Positions 25,851-34,119 are shown, counted from the stretch's first letter. The stretch: DNA of 64,000 bases from Aromatoleum tolulyticum (GCF_900156155.1 NZ_FTMD01000008.1:124001-188000); one strand, 5' to 3'. Numbers and translations: made by a program. The notes: generated by a model from the sequence alone, not told the origin.

Positions 25851-26161
25851 TGATCATCAAGATCGACGACATCGAAGCGCCGACCAACGTCATTTGCCTG
25901 TCGGAGGCCCGCACCCGTTTTCAGATCGACAAGTGCCGGCATGTGCATCTGGCCGTCGATGAGGATCTGGCCGAGGTCGAGTGCACCGATTGCGGCGCGA
26001 AGTTGAACGCGATCGCCGTGCTTGCACGGCTCGCCCGCGAGGAAAGCCGCTTCGAGCAACGCCGCGTGGCGATGGTCGCGGAACGCGAAAAGCTCGAAGC
26101 GAAATCACGAACGAAGTGCCAGCACTGCGGGCAAATGACGCACGTGCGGCCCGGAAGGTAA
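25850..26161 (+). CDS. small Cys-rich phage protein
   Basis: 103 residues from the ATG at 25850, overlapping the terminase stop. Two C-x2-C pairs, 'VECTDCGAK' (about residues 45-53) and 'TKCQHCGQM' (about 89-97), flank a charged helix and should bind one zinc. It is placed between terminase and portal, where standard Mu has no gene, so it is an accessory insertion. Function unknown. Confidence 0.65.
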   Translation: MIIKIDDIEAPTNVICLSEARTRFQIDKCRHVHLAVDEDLAEVECTDCGAKLNAIAVLARLAREESRFEQRRVAMVAEREKLEAKSRTKCQHCGQMTHVRPGR

Positions 26162-26163
26162 CC

Positions 26164-27762
26164 ATGGCAAAGATCCTCGACCAACACGGCACCCCCATCG
26201 ACACCGGCATCCTGCGCGAGCCGCAAACCGCGCGCGTGGCGGTGCTCCAGCACGAACTGGTGCAATCGCAGCTCGACGGCCTGACCCCCGCGAAGGCGGC
26301 GCGCATCCTGAAGGAGGCCGACACCGGCAACATCATCGCGCAGCACCAGTTGTTCGACGACATGTACGACCGCGACGCGCACCTGCGCTGCGAGTTCGAC
26401 AAGCGCCGCGGGGCGGTGCTGGGGCTCGACTGGTCGATCGAGCCGCCGGCCAACGCGAGCCGCGCGGAGAAGAAGCTCTCGGCTTGGGTCGAGGAGATCC
26501 TGCGCGACGTGGTCGACGATCTGGAAGACGTGATCCTCGCGATGATGGATGCGGTGGGCCACGGCTTCGCGCCCATAGAGATCGAGTGGGAGCGCTGGGG
26601 AACGGAATGGCTACCGAAGTTCCACCCGCGCCCGCAGACGTGGTTCCAGCTCGACGCGATGCGCCGCTCGCTGCGCCTGAAGGACGGCAGCTCGGACGGC
26701 GCGGAGCCGATCCCGATGGGCTGGATCATGCACCAGCACGTGAAGGCGAAAACCGGTTACCTCGGCCGCATGGGCCTTTCGCGCGTGCTGCTGTGGCCCT
26801 TCCTGTACAAGGCGTACAGCATCGGGGACTTCGCCGAATTCCTGGAAACCTACGGGCTGCCGATCATCGTCGGAAAGTACCCGCAGAGCGCGACGCCCGA
26901 GGAGAAATCGAGCCTGATGCGCGCGGTGACGGCGCTGGGGCACGATGCGCGGGCAATCATGCCCGAGCAGATGGCGATCGAGATCCAGAAGATCACCGGC
27001 AGCGCCTCGGGCACGCCGCACCTGGAGATGGTCGATTGGGCCGACCGGGCGCAGTCGAAGGCGATCCTCGGGCAGGTGCTCTCCAGCGAGGCGAAGGCGA
27101 CGGGGCTGGGCTCCGGCGTCGCAGATCTGCACGCCGAGGTGCGCCGCGACATCCTGATCGCCGATGCGCGCCAGATCGCCGGCACGCTGACGCGCGACCT
27201 GGTGTATCCGCTGATCGCGCTCAACCAGGGCGGGCTCGATAGCTATCGCCGCTGCCCGCGCTGGGTGTTCGACCTGGGCGAGGCGGAAGACCTGAAGCTG
27301 TATTCCGAGGCGCTGCCGGCGCTCGCCCAGGGCGGCGCGCGCATCCCGGTGAGCTGGGTGCATGAGAAGCTGCGCATCCCCGAAGCGGCCGACGATGAGC
27401 CGGTGTTCGGTGGCAACGTAACGCCCCCGGTACAGCCGGGCGCGCAGTCCGTGGCGCTGACCGCGCGTTATCGCACGGCCGCGCTCGCGACGCGGCTGGA
27501 AACCGGCGCCTCGTCGGGCAACTTCGCGGATCCCGCCGACCGCCTGACCCCGGCGCTGGCCGCGCAGGCGGAAGAGCAGATCAACGCCTGGCGCGAGGAC
27601 ATCGAGGCGATGCTGGCCGCAGCCGGCAGCCTGGAGGAGTTCCGCGAGCAGCTGCTGGCGCGTTACGAGCACCTGCCCGCCGACGAGCTGGTAACGGTGA
27701 TGGCCACGGCCCTGTCGGCGATCCACCTCGCCGGCCGCAGCGAGGTGCAGGATGGCCGATAA
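26164..27762 (+). CDS. portal protein (DUF935, Mu gp29-like)
   Basis: 532 residues from the ATG at 26164. The DUF935 signature is clear: 'YDRDAHLRCEFDKRRGAVLG' near residue 70, 'WERWGTEWLPKFHPRPQTWF' near 140 and 'FAEFLETYGLPIIVGKYP' near 225. Portal dodecamers form the DNA entry vertex and bind terminase, then the head-tail connector. The last 11 bases overlap the head morphogenesis gene, as expected for co-translated assembly partners. Confidence 0.95.
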   Translation: MAKILDQHGTPIDTGILREPQTARVAVLQHELVQSQLDGLTPAKAARILKEADTGNIIAQHQLFDDMYDRDAHLRCEFDKRRGAVLGLDWSIEPPANASRAEKKLSAWVEEILRDVVDDLEDVILAMMDAVGHGFAPIEIEWERWGTEWLPKFHPRPQTWFQLDAMRRSLRLKDGSSDGAEPIPMGWIMHQHVKAKTGYLGRMGLSRVLLWPFLYKAYSIGDFAEFLETYGLPIIVGKYPQSATPEEKSSLMRAVTALGHDARAIMPEQMAIEIQKITGSASGTPHLEMVDWADRAQSKAILGQVLSSEAKATGLGSGVADLHAEVRRDILIADARQIAGTLTRDLVYPLIALNQGGLDSYRRCPRWVFDLGEAEDLKLYSEALPALAQGGARIPVSWVHEKLRIPEAADDEPVFGGNVTPPVQPGAQSVALTARYRTAALATRLETGASSGNFADPADRLTPALAAQAEEQINAWREDIEAMLAAAGSLEEFREQLLARYEHLPADELVTVMATALSAIHLAGRSEVQDGR

Positions 27763-29017
27763 GGCCACCGCGGGCGCGGCCGGCGCGTTCGATCTCCCGT
27801 TCGCGGAGCAGATCGGGTTCTTCCGCCGGAAGCTGAACCTGCCGACCGAGGCCTGGGACGACATCCGCAAGGCCGCGCACGACCGGGCCTTCGTCGTTGC
27901 CGGGGCGATGAAGGCCGACCTGCTGCAGGATCTGCGCGAGGCCGTCGCCAAGGCGATCGCCGCCGGCACCACGCTGGAGACCTTCCGCAAGGACTTCCGC
28001 CAGATCGTCGCGAAACACGGCTGGACGGGCTGGACCGGCGAAGGCTCCAAGGCCGGCGAGGCGTGGCGCACGAAGGTCATCTACGAGACGAACCTGCGCA
28101 CGAGCTACGCGGCCGGCCGCTGGGCGCAGCTCACCGACGCGGACATGGTGAAGAACCGCCCGTTCTGGCGCTACGTGCACAACGACTCGGTGCTGCACCC
28201 GCGCCCGCTGCACAAGCGCTGGGGCGACATGCGCCTGACGCTACCGCACGACCACCTCTTCTGGCAGACCCACTTCCCGCCCAACGGCTGGGGCTGCCGC
28301 TGCCGTGTGACGGCCGTGACCGGTCCGAAGGACGGCGACGCCACCGAGCCGCCCGCGGGCTGGCGCGCGATCGACCCCAAGACCGGCGCGCCGATGGGCA
28401 TCGACAAGGGCTGGGCCTATGCCCCAGGTGCGAACGCGGCGACGCCGCTCGCCGATCTGGTCGGACAGAAGCTGCTGAACCTGGACGCGCCGATCGGCGC
28501 CGCGATGTGGGAGCAGCTCGCCCCCGCGCTGGCGATGGAACGGCGGCTGGCCTGGTACGACACCGTCGACGCCTGGCGCGCGAGCGGACCCGTCGGCGCG
28601 CGCCGTCATCACGTCGTCGGCGCACTGCAGCCTTCGGTCCTCGACTGGTTGCGCACCGAGCGCCAGATCGAGCCCGCGTCCGCCGAGATCGCGGTTCAGG
28701 ACAACCTGGTGCTGGGGCCGAAGGAACGGCGCCACCAGGAGCGCTCCCGCGATGGCCTGACCGATGCCGAATGGCGGCGCCTGCCGGAGCTGCTCGACGC
28801 GCCCGAACAGGTGCTCTTCCACGAGCGCACCGGGCACCTGCTGTTCGTCCTGCCGGCCGGCGAGGACGCCGCGCAGAAGATCGCCGTCGAGTTCGATTAC
28901 CGCATCGGCAAGAAGACGGACGCCCGCGAGCTGAACATGATCGTCAGCGCGTACCGCCAGGCGATGCGCGACATCGACGGTGAAGTGAAGGGCGGAGTGT
29001 GGGTGCCGGTGGAGTGA
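27752..29017 (+). CDS. head morphogenesis protein (Mu gp30/SPP1 gp7-like) with C-terminal PBECR-type nuclease-fold domain
   Basis: 421 residues. Residues about 1-220 are the minor head protein: 'VIYETNLRTSYAAGRWAQL' near 110 and the conserved 'HFPPNGWGCRCRV' near 170-183, with metal-binding Cys/His. A linker follows, and residues about 290-410 form a separate alpha/beta unit ('QIEPASAEIAVQDNLVLG', 'DAEWRRLPELLDAPEQVLF', 'KIAVEFDYRIGK') matching the pattern of the PBECR family, a barnase/EndoU/colicin-like fold attached to phage structural proteins. The minor head protein helps assembly and may enter the host with the DNA. Whether the extra domain cuts RNA is unknown. Confidence 0.88.
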   Translation: MADKATAGAAGAFDLPFAEQIGFFRRKLNLPTEAWDDIRKAAHDRAFVVAGAMKADLLQDLREAVAKAIAAGTTLETFRKDFRQIVAKHGWTGWTGEGSKAGEAWRTKVIYETNLRTSYAAGRWAQLTDADMVKNRPFWRYVHNDSVLHPRPLHKRWGDMRLTLPHDHLFWQTHFPPNGWGCRCRVTAVTGPKDGDATEPPAGWRAIDPKTGAPMGIDKGWAYAPGANAATPLADLVGQKLLNLDAPIGAAMWEQLAPALAMERRLAWYDTVDAWRASGPVGARRHHVVGALQPSVLDWLRTERQIEPASAEIAVQDNLVLGPKERRHQERSRDGLTDAEWRRLPELLDAPEQVLFHERTGHLLFVLPAGEDAAQKIAVEFDYRIGKKTDARELNMIVSAYRQAMRDIDGEVKGGVWVPVE

Positions 29018-29123
29018 TGCGGGCGGAGAGTCGGCAGTCTCTCATTCACCGGCGGCAGCGCCGCCCGGGACACGTGGACGCCGAAAATTTCCACGCCTCG
29101 CCCGCACTGAGAGGATAGCCCAG

Positions 29124-29651
29124 ATGGCCGACAGCATCACGATCGAATTCGACCGCGCCCCCGTCCGCGACGCCCTGAACCGCCTGCTCGCCACCCTCGG
29201 CCCCGCGGGCATGGCCCCGGCCATGAAGGAAATGGGCGAGGTCCTGCAGGAATCCACCAAGCAGCGCTTCGCCACCAGCACCGCTCCGGACGGCACGCGC
29301 TGGGCGCCCAACGCGCAGGCGACGTTCGACAGCTACCTGAACCGCGACGGCAAGAACTTCAACAAGGACGGCCGCCTGGGCGCCAAGGGCGCAGCGCGGG
29401 CGATGAACAAGAAGCCGCTGGTCGATACCGGCATCCTCGCCGACTCCATCGACTGGCAGCTCGTCGAAGGTGGGGTCGAGATCGGAACCAATCGCTTCGC
29501 AGGGGAATGGGACGGCGGCGCGGCGGTGCACCAGTTCGGCAACCGCAAGGGCACGATCCCGGCTCGGCCGTTTCTGGGGGTGTCGGCGGAGGATGAAGTG
29601 CAGGTCCTGGAGATCGTGGAGCGGCACCTGCTGGGGGCGCTGGGAGGGTAA
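29124..29651 (+). CDS. virion morphogenesis protein (Mu gpG-like)
   Basis: 175 residues; GAGAGGA precedes the ATG. 'MKEMGEVLQESTKQRFATST' (about residues 35-54), 'PDGTRWAPNA' and 'KPLVDTGILADSIDWQLVEG' (about 101-120) are diagnostic of the phage virion morphogenesis family. In Mu gpG acts in tail or head completion, and related proteins are tail-terminator or connector-like. The next structural gene is displaced by about 1.4 kb of inserted low-GC DNA. Confidence 0.92.
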   Translation: MADSITIEFDRAPVRDALNRLLATLGPAGMAPAMKEMGEVLQESTKQRFATSTAPDGTRWAPNAQATFDSYLNRDGKNFNKDGRLGAKGAARAMNKKPLVDTGILADSIDWQLVEGGVEIGTNRFAGEWDGGAAVHQFGNRKGTIPARPFLGVSAEDEVQVLEIVERHLLGALGG

Positions 29652-29771
29652 AGCGCCCGACGCGTTTACAGCCCCGTGGAGCGGTTTGAAGGGGTGAGGG
29701 GCGGCGTAGGTATGTCCGCAGGGGTGTTGCGGGAAAGTAACGGGGTAGTAACGGGGTTTATGAGTGGCTGA

Positions 29772-29777
29772 TATGAT
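29772..29777 (+). promoter_or_regulatory. candidate -10 box of the accessory cassette
   Basis: TATGAT lies eight bases before the ATG at 29785, so a transcript starting there would be leaderless or nearly so. No good -35 hexamer is seen at 16-18 bases. Two copies of AGTAACGGGG lie just upstream (29736-29756). Confidence 0.4.
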
Positions 29778-29784
29778 ATTCGCC

Positions 29785-30579
29785 ATGCAACACATCTCAC
29801 ATCCGATGCCCCAGCCGAAGACCAGCGAACTTGAGCAGCGCTTGGTTGTGCTGTTTGACGAGCAGTGTCCCGACGATTTCAGGTTGCGCCGCCTTGAGGG
29901 GGACGCCCTAAAGCAAGTCGCCTCGGGCGTCGATGTTGCTGCGGCATACACAGTGCTTGGGGGCGTGGCCTTTCTTAGGATGGACGAACGAGCGATGCGC
30001 TCGGCGTTTGAGCGGGCGTTCTCTTGCCCTGGTATTGCTGTGGAGTCGTACCTGAATTACGCGACATTTCTTTCTGCTCTGCTGTATTTTGAGGAGTCGC
30101 AGGCGATTCTTTCGGATCTCGTCCAACGCTTCCCGGACAATCCCACGGTATTAGGCAGTGCAACGGAGGCCGCCATGGCTGCAGGACGATTCAGATTTGC
30201 CGCCGACTGCCGCTCGGCAGCCCATAGGCTTGGCCTTTCAGATCAAGGCAGCTCACAGTTCAATCTGACGGGTAATCCGATGCTCCCCCTTCTCTTGGAT
30301 CGACTCGCCGGCGACGGCGTGGATGAACGGGTAATTCATCAGGCCGTGCAAGTGGCGGGGGAGGTTATCCGTAGGCGCCACGGGCAAGTCATCAGTTGGG
30401 TCGGCGACTTTACCGACGCGCCATCCATGGTGAGCATGTTCACAGTTCGTGCCGAATTCGATGACATTGCCAAGACGAATCTGTTGATAGCAGATGCGTT
30501 AGTCGAGCATGGACTCGATGACACGGCCAGCTATCTGACCCTCAGTTGTGTGCGACACGCCGATGCCTATTACGCCTGA
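29785..30579 (+). CDS. TPR-like accessory protein, first gene of low-GC cassette
   Basis: 264 residues from the ATG at 29785; ATG 29773 and GTG 29764 are in frame. No ribosome site is visible at any of them. The chain is helical with repeated small-residue patterns ('AAAYTVLGGVAFLRMDERAM', 'YLNYATFLSALLYFEESQAI', 'PTVLGSATEAAMAAGRFRFA') spaced about 34 residues apart, typical of tetratricopeptide-like repeats. GC content and codon choice (many A/T third positions) are clearly unlike the flanking phage genes. It overlaps the HEPN-like gene by 17 bases, so the two are coupled. It could be the antitoxin or sensor of the pair; that is inference. Confidence 0.75.
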   Translation: MQHISHPMPQPKTSELEQRLVVLFDEQCPDDFRLRRLEGDALKQVASGVDVAAAYTVLGGVAFLRMDERAMRSAFERAFSCPGIAVESYLNYATFLSALLYFEESQAILSDLVQRFPDNPTVLGSATEAAMAAGRFRFAADCRSAAHRLGLSDQGSSQFNLTGNPMLPLLLDRLAGDGVDERVIHQAVQVAGEVIRRRHGQVISWVGDFTDAPSMVSMFTVRAEFDDIAKTNLLIADALVEHGLDDTASYLTLSCVRHADAYYA

Positions 30580-30934
30580 CAGCTTTATCGGCCTCGCGAG
30601 GGAGTTGCTTTCCGATGACGCGTCCGAGGTGGCTTTAAGATCAGCTACCAGTCGCGCGTATTACGCCGCTTACCATCTCGCAAAGGATCGTGCCGAGGCA
30701 AGCTGTCCTCAAGTTCCTGCGCACGAAATCAGAGGGGGGAGCCACGAATTAGTAGTGCACCGCTACATTGCAGAGGGTTCGCTGGCCGCTCGATCAATCG
30801 CATACACGCTGCGTGATCTCAAGGCGAAGCGTGTGATTGCAGATTACGAACTTGGCCAGCACTGGAAGCGGGAAGAATCTGAAAGTCACGTAGCCACGGC
30901 CGCGGCGCTTATGGAACGAATCGCTCAGCGGTAG
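30563..30934 (+). CDS. HEPN-domain-like protein, second gene of low-GC cassette
   Basis: 123 residues from the ATG at 30563; a GTG at 30548 would add five residues. The segment 'ATSRAYYAAYHLAKDRAE' (about residues 28-45) is the hallmark of HEPN domains: a SRAYYA core with Arg and His placed as R-x6-H. 'YTLRDLKAKRVIADYELG' follows in a helical C-terminal half. HEPN proteins are often RNases in toxin-antitoxin, abortive-infection and CRISPR-linked systems. Unlike MNT/HEPN pairs, the partner here is TPR-like, not a nucleotidyltransferase. The gene ends 84 bases before the phage protease. Confidence 0.75.
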   Translation: MPITPDSFIGLARELLSDDASEVALRSATSRAYYAAYHLAKDRAEASCPQVPAHEIRGGSHELVVHRYIAEGSLAARSIAYTLRDLKAKRVIADYELGQHWKREESESHVATAAALMERIAQR

Positions 30935-31018
30935 GATCTGCAGGCCTCCTGCGCGCCCTTGTCCATCGGAACGCCTTCCCCTCCCTAGCCCCACCCCCCG
31001 CCGCCGATTATCGGCGGC

Positions 31019-32068
31019 ATGGCTACCCGCACCGCTTCCCTGACCGTCCTCCTGCCCGCCGCCGGCGCTGAGATTCAGCTTCTGCCGGCGGGCGTGTTCC
31101 GTTCCGCCGACGGCTCGGGCCGTCCGGCCGGCGTGGCCGGCTGGAAGCTCGATGCGCTGACGGCTGCCCGTGTCATCCAGGCCGCAGCCGCCCGCGAAAC
31201 CCCCCTCGTCATCGACTACGAGCACCAGACGCTACACGCCGAGAAGAACGGCCAGCCCGCGCCCGCGGCCGGCTGGTTCCACGGATCGGGCCTGCAATGG
31301 CGCGAAGGCCGCGGACTCTACGCGACCGACGTCGAATGGACCGCGCGCGCCCGCAACATGATCGGCGACCGCGAATACCGCTACCTGTCTCCGGTGATCG
31401 ACTGGGACGACAAGACCGGCGACATCCTCGCGCTGCGCATGGCGGCGCTCACCAACAACCCCGGGCTCGACGGCATGACGGCCGTGGCCCTGTCCGCACT
31501 TTTCCACCACCCCTCTGAAGAGGAGAACTCCGTGAACGAGATGCTCAAGAAGCTGCTCGCCGCGCTGGGTCTGCCCGAGGACGCCAGCGAGGAGACGGCC
31601 GTCAGCGCCGTTGCCGAGCTCAAGTCCAAGGCGGACAAGGCCGGCGAAGCGCAGACCGCGAAGGCCGAACTGGCCGCCCTGAAAGCCTCAGTGGCCACCG
31701 CTGCCGGCGCCACCCCCGACCCCGCGAAGTACGTGCCGGTCGAGACCATGCAGGAGCTGCAGACGCAGGTCGCCGCGCTCACCGCACGCATGACCGAAGG
31801 CGAAGTCGCCGACGTGGTCGAAGGCGCGCTGGCCGCCGGCAAGCTGCTGCCGGCGCAGAAGGAATGGGCCGAGAGCCTGGGCAAGAGCAACCTGGCCGCG
31901 CTCAAGGGCTACATCGCCACGGCTCCGCAGGTCGCTGCGCTCAAGGGCATGCAGTCGCAGGGCAAGCAGCACGGCGGAAACGCCGACCAATCCACCGACG
32001 CAGATCTCGCGGTGATGAAGGCGCTGGGCCTTTCCGCCGAAGAGTTCGCCAAGGGCAAGAAGGAGTAA
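31019..32068 (+). CDS. prohead protease with C-terminal scaffold (Mu gpI-like)
   Basis: 349 residues. The N-terminal 170 residues are the phage protease domain: 'TPLVIDYEHQTLHAEKNGQP' near residue 61-80, with the catalytic-region His, then 'GWFHGSGLQWREGRGLYATD', and 'EYRYLSPVIDWDDKTGDILA' near 120. A charged, coiled, Ala/Lys/Glu-rich scaffold follows (about 172-349, 'ELKSKADKAGEAQTAKAELA'). The protease matures the prohead after assembly around the scaffold. The start ATG follows the cassette by 84 bases and has no strong ribosome site. A second start inside the gene gives the scaffold alone. Confidence 0.93.
   Translation: MATRTASLTVLLPAAGAEIQLLPAGVFRSADGSGRPAGVAGWKLDALTAARVIQAAAARETPLVIDYEHQTLHAEKNGQPAPAAGWFHGSGLQWREGRGLYATDVEWTARARNMIGDREYRYLSPVIDWDDKTGDILALRMAALTNNPGLDGMTAVALSALFHHPSEEENSVNEMLKKLLAALGLPEDASEETAVSAVAELKSKADKAGEAQTAKAELAALKASVATAAGATPDPAKYVPVETMQELQTQVAALTARMTEGEVADVVEGALAAGKLLPAQKEWAESLGKSNLAALKGYIATAPQVAALKGMQSQGKQHGGNADQSTDADLAVMKALGLSAEEFAKGKKE
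31532..32068 (+). CDS. nested scaffold protein (Mu gpZ-like), internal start
   Basis: An in-frame GTG at 31532 has a strong AGGAG (31521-31525) six bases upstream and lies exactly where the protease domain ends and the scaffold begins. It would yield a 178-residue scaffold of coiled-coil character. Mu makes free scaffold Z from an internal start within I in the same way. The presence of the ribosome site is seen; use of the start is inferred. Confidence 0.75.
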   Translation: MNEMLKKLLAALGLPEDASEETAVSAVAELKSKADKAGEAQTAKAELAALKASVATAAGATPDPAKYVPVETMQELQTQVAALTARMTEGEVADVVEGALAAGKLLPAQKEWAESLGKSNLAALKGYIATAPQVAALKGMQSQGKQHGGNADQSTDADLAVMKALGLSAEEFAKGKKE

Positions 32069-32074
32069 CGCGAC

Positions 32075-32482
32075 ATGGCATTGACCGCCCCCCGTAACAC
32101 CCTCGCGCGCACCGGCGATGTGCTCGACTTCCCCGTCGCCGCTTCCACCACCATCCACCAGGGCGCCCTGGTCGCGCTGTCGGCCGGCTACGCCGCGCCC
32201 GGCGCCACCGCAACTGGTCTCGTCGCGATCGGCCGCGCGGAGGAATCCGCCACCGCCGTGTCGGCAGGCGACGCCAAGGTGCGCGTACGCCGCGGCACCT
32301 TCAAGTTCGCCAACAGCGCGTCGGGCGACCTGATCGCCCAAGCCGACGTCGGCGCCGACTGCTACATCGTCGACGACGCCACCGTCGCCAAGACCAACGG
32401 CACCAACACCCGCTCGCGCGCCGGCAAGATCGTTGCCGTCGATACGGATGGCGTGTGGGTGCAGATCGGCCTCGGTCAGTAA
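32075..32482 (+). CDS. head decoration/cement-like protein
   Basis: 135 residues with AAGGAG ahead of the ATG, six bases after the protease stop. The small all-beta pattern 'IHQGALVALSAGYAAPG', 'GLVAIGRAEESATAVSAGDA' and 'VRRGTFKFANS' resembles DUF2190-type capsid cement proteins. It sits between protease/scaffold and major head protein, the standard place for a capsid decoration protein. It would stabilise the expanded shell. Confidence 0.75.
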   Translation: MALTAPRNTLARTGDVLDFPVAASTTIHQGALVALSAGYAAPGATATGLVAIGRAEESATAVSAGDAKVRVRRGTFKFANSASGDLIAQADVGADCYIVDDATVAKTNGTNTRSRAGKIVAVDTDGVWVQIGLGQ

Positions 32483-32510
32483 CGCCCCATCCCACCAGGA
32501 GTACTTCCTT

Positions 32511-33527
32511 ATGAAATCGATTCCTCGCCTGGCCTTCGTGTGGGCCGTATCGCTGGCCGTCGTCGGCCTCGCACTCGCGTTCGGCTATGGGCCGTCGCAC
32601 ACCGAAGGTGTCGCGCTGATGGGCTTCGGCGGCATGCTCATCACGCCGTCGTCGCTCGCCTCGCTGGCACAGGGCTTCAACGCCGCCTTCCTGCGCGGCT
32701 TCGAGTCCGTGCCTTCTACCTACAAGCAGGTGGCCATGGTCATCCCGTCCACGTCCGACGCCGAGAACTACGGCTGGATGAAGGACATCCCCGGCATGCG
32801 GGAATGGGTCGGCCAGCGCACCATCAACAACCTCGAAAGCTCGCCCGCCCAGCTCAAGAACAAGACGTGGGAACACACCATCGGTGTGAGCCGCGACAAC
32901 ATCGAAGACGACAAGCTCGGCATCTACAGCAACCTGTTCGCGATGCAGGGCGAGATCGTCGCGCGCCATCCGGATGACCTGGTGTGGGGCCTGCTCGCCG
33001 CCGGCTTCGCGACCAAGGGCTTCGACGGCCAGTACTTCTTCGATACCGACCACGTCGGCTACACCCGTGCCGGTGCCGAGGCGAGCTGGAGCAACACCGG
33101 GGGCGGATCGGGCGCGCCGTGGTTCCTGATGGACCTGTCGCGCGCCTACATGAAGCCGCTGATCTTCCAGGACCGCCGCAAGCCCGCGTTCCGTCCGCCC
33201 AAGGTCGATGACGAGTCGGTGCAGAAGGAGAACACCTACCTGTACTCGGCCGACGCGCGCTACAACGCCGGCTTCGGCTTCCACCAGCTGGCCTACGGCA
33301 GCAAGGCGACGCTGGATGCCGCCGCGTACGAAGCCGCCCGCGTGAAGCTCGCCGGCCAGTTCCGCCCGGACGGCTCGCCGCTGGGCGTGAATGGCACGCA
33401 CCTGGTCGTCGGCCCGAGCAACGAGGCCGAAGCGCGCAAGCTGCTCGTCGCCGAAACCGACGCCGCCGGCGCGACCAACGTCTGGCGCGGTTCCGCCCAG
33501 CTCATCGTCTCGCCCTGGCTGGAGTAA
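32511..33527 (+). CDS. major head protein (Mu gpT-like) with hydrophobic N-terminal extension
   Basis: 338 residues from the ATG at 32511, fixed by CAGGAG eight bases upstream. Residues 42-338 are the Mu-type major head protein ('MLITPSSLASLAQGFNAAFL', 'IPSTSDAENYGWMKDIPGMR', 'LVVGPSNEAEARKLLVAE' near 297). The first 41 residues are extra: 'LAFVWAVSLAVVGLALAFGY' (residues 8-27) is a strong membrane-span or signal-like segment. The normal family start corresponds to the ATG at 32634, which has no ribosome site. The extension may be a propeptide removed by the prohead protease, or the remnant of a fused small gene. Confidence 0.93.
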   Translation: MKSIPRLAFVWAVSLAVVGLALAFGYGPSHTEGVALMGFGGMLITPSSLASLAQGFNAAFLRGFESVPSTYKQVAMVIPSTSDAENYGWMKDIPGMREWVGQRTINNLESSPAQLKNKTWEHTIGVSRDNIEDDKLGIYSNLFAMQGEIVARHPDDLVWGLLAAGFATKGFDGQYFFDTDHVGYTRAGAEASWSNTGGGSGAPWFLMDLSRAYMKPLIFQDRRKPAFRPPKVDDESVQKENTYLYSADARYNAGFGFHQLAYGSKATLDAAAYEAARVKLAGQFRPDGSPLGVNGTHLVVGPSNEAEARKLLVAETDAAGATNVWRGSAQLIVSPWLE

Positions 33528-33533
33528 TCCCCC

Positions 33534-34085
33534 ATGGCAAAGGGCACCCAAGCCGGCCGACTCAGCGGGCCGGGCGCAGCCGGGGGCGCGGGCCCCGGCA
33601 CCACGAATACAACCGCAGCCGAGAAGGCAGAGAACGCGGTTGTGGCCGAAGGGGCGGCTCCGGCCGCCCCGGAAGGCTCCAGCCAGTTCGACGCCACGCA
33701 CGTCACCGGAGAGGGGAGCAGTCTCCCCTTGGGGGGCGAGATGGTCCCGCAGGAAGGCGTACTTCGCCCCGGGGTGTTGCAGACAGATCCTCCGGACTGG
33801 CTTGCGATTGCCAGAGCCGCGGGACGGGGGGCGATCGAGGGCACGGTCGAGGAGATCGCCGGCGAGCCCGGTCCGGGAACCGTGGTGAGCGGTTTTGTGA
33901 TGACGCACCTGCGCATCGCCTCGCGCTCGCCGGCGGGCTTCCGCCGCTGCGGCCGGCGCTGGGGGCCGGAGCCGGTCGAGGTGGATGCGGACGAGTTCAC
34001 GGAAGCCGATATCCTGCGCCTGCTCGATGAGCCCGAACTGATCGTGGCAGCCGTTACCGGCGGGCTGCTGCCGGTTGTCGAGTAA
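33534..34085 (+). CDS. Mu gp35-like protein
   Basis: 183 residues. The first 75 are low-complexity (Gly, Ala, Pro, Thr; 'GPGAAGGAGPGTTNTTAAEK'). The compact C-terminal part, with 'ASRSPAGFRRCGRRWGPEPV' (about 127-146) and 'DEPELIVAAVTGGLLPV', matches the gp35/HI1506 family of Mu-like phages, placed after the major head protein. The role is thought to be in head completion or connection but is not defined. It begins seven bases after the head gene stop. Confidence 0.8.
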   Translation: MAKGTQAGRLSGPGAAGGAGPGTTNTTAAEKAENAVVAEGAAPAAPEGSSQFDATHVTGEGSSLPLGGEMVPQEGVLRPGVLQTDPPDWLAIARAAGRGAIEGTVEEIAGEPGPGTVVSGFVMTHLRIASRSPAGFRRCGRRWGPEPVEVDADEFTEADILRLLDEPELIVAAVTGGLLPVVE

Positions 34086-34119
34086 CGCCGGAAGTTTCGG
34101 CACAACAAGAGAAACCAGA

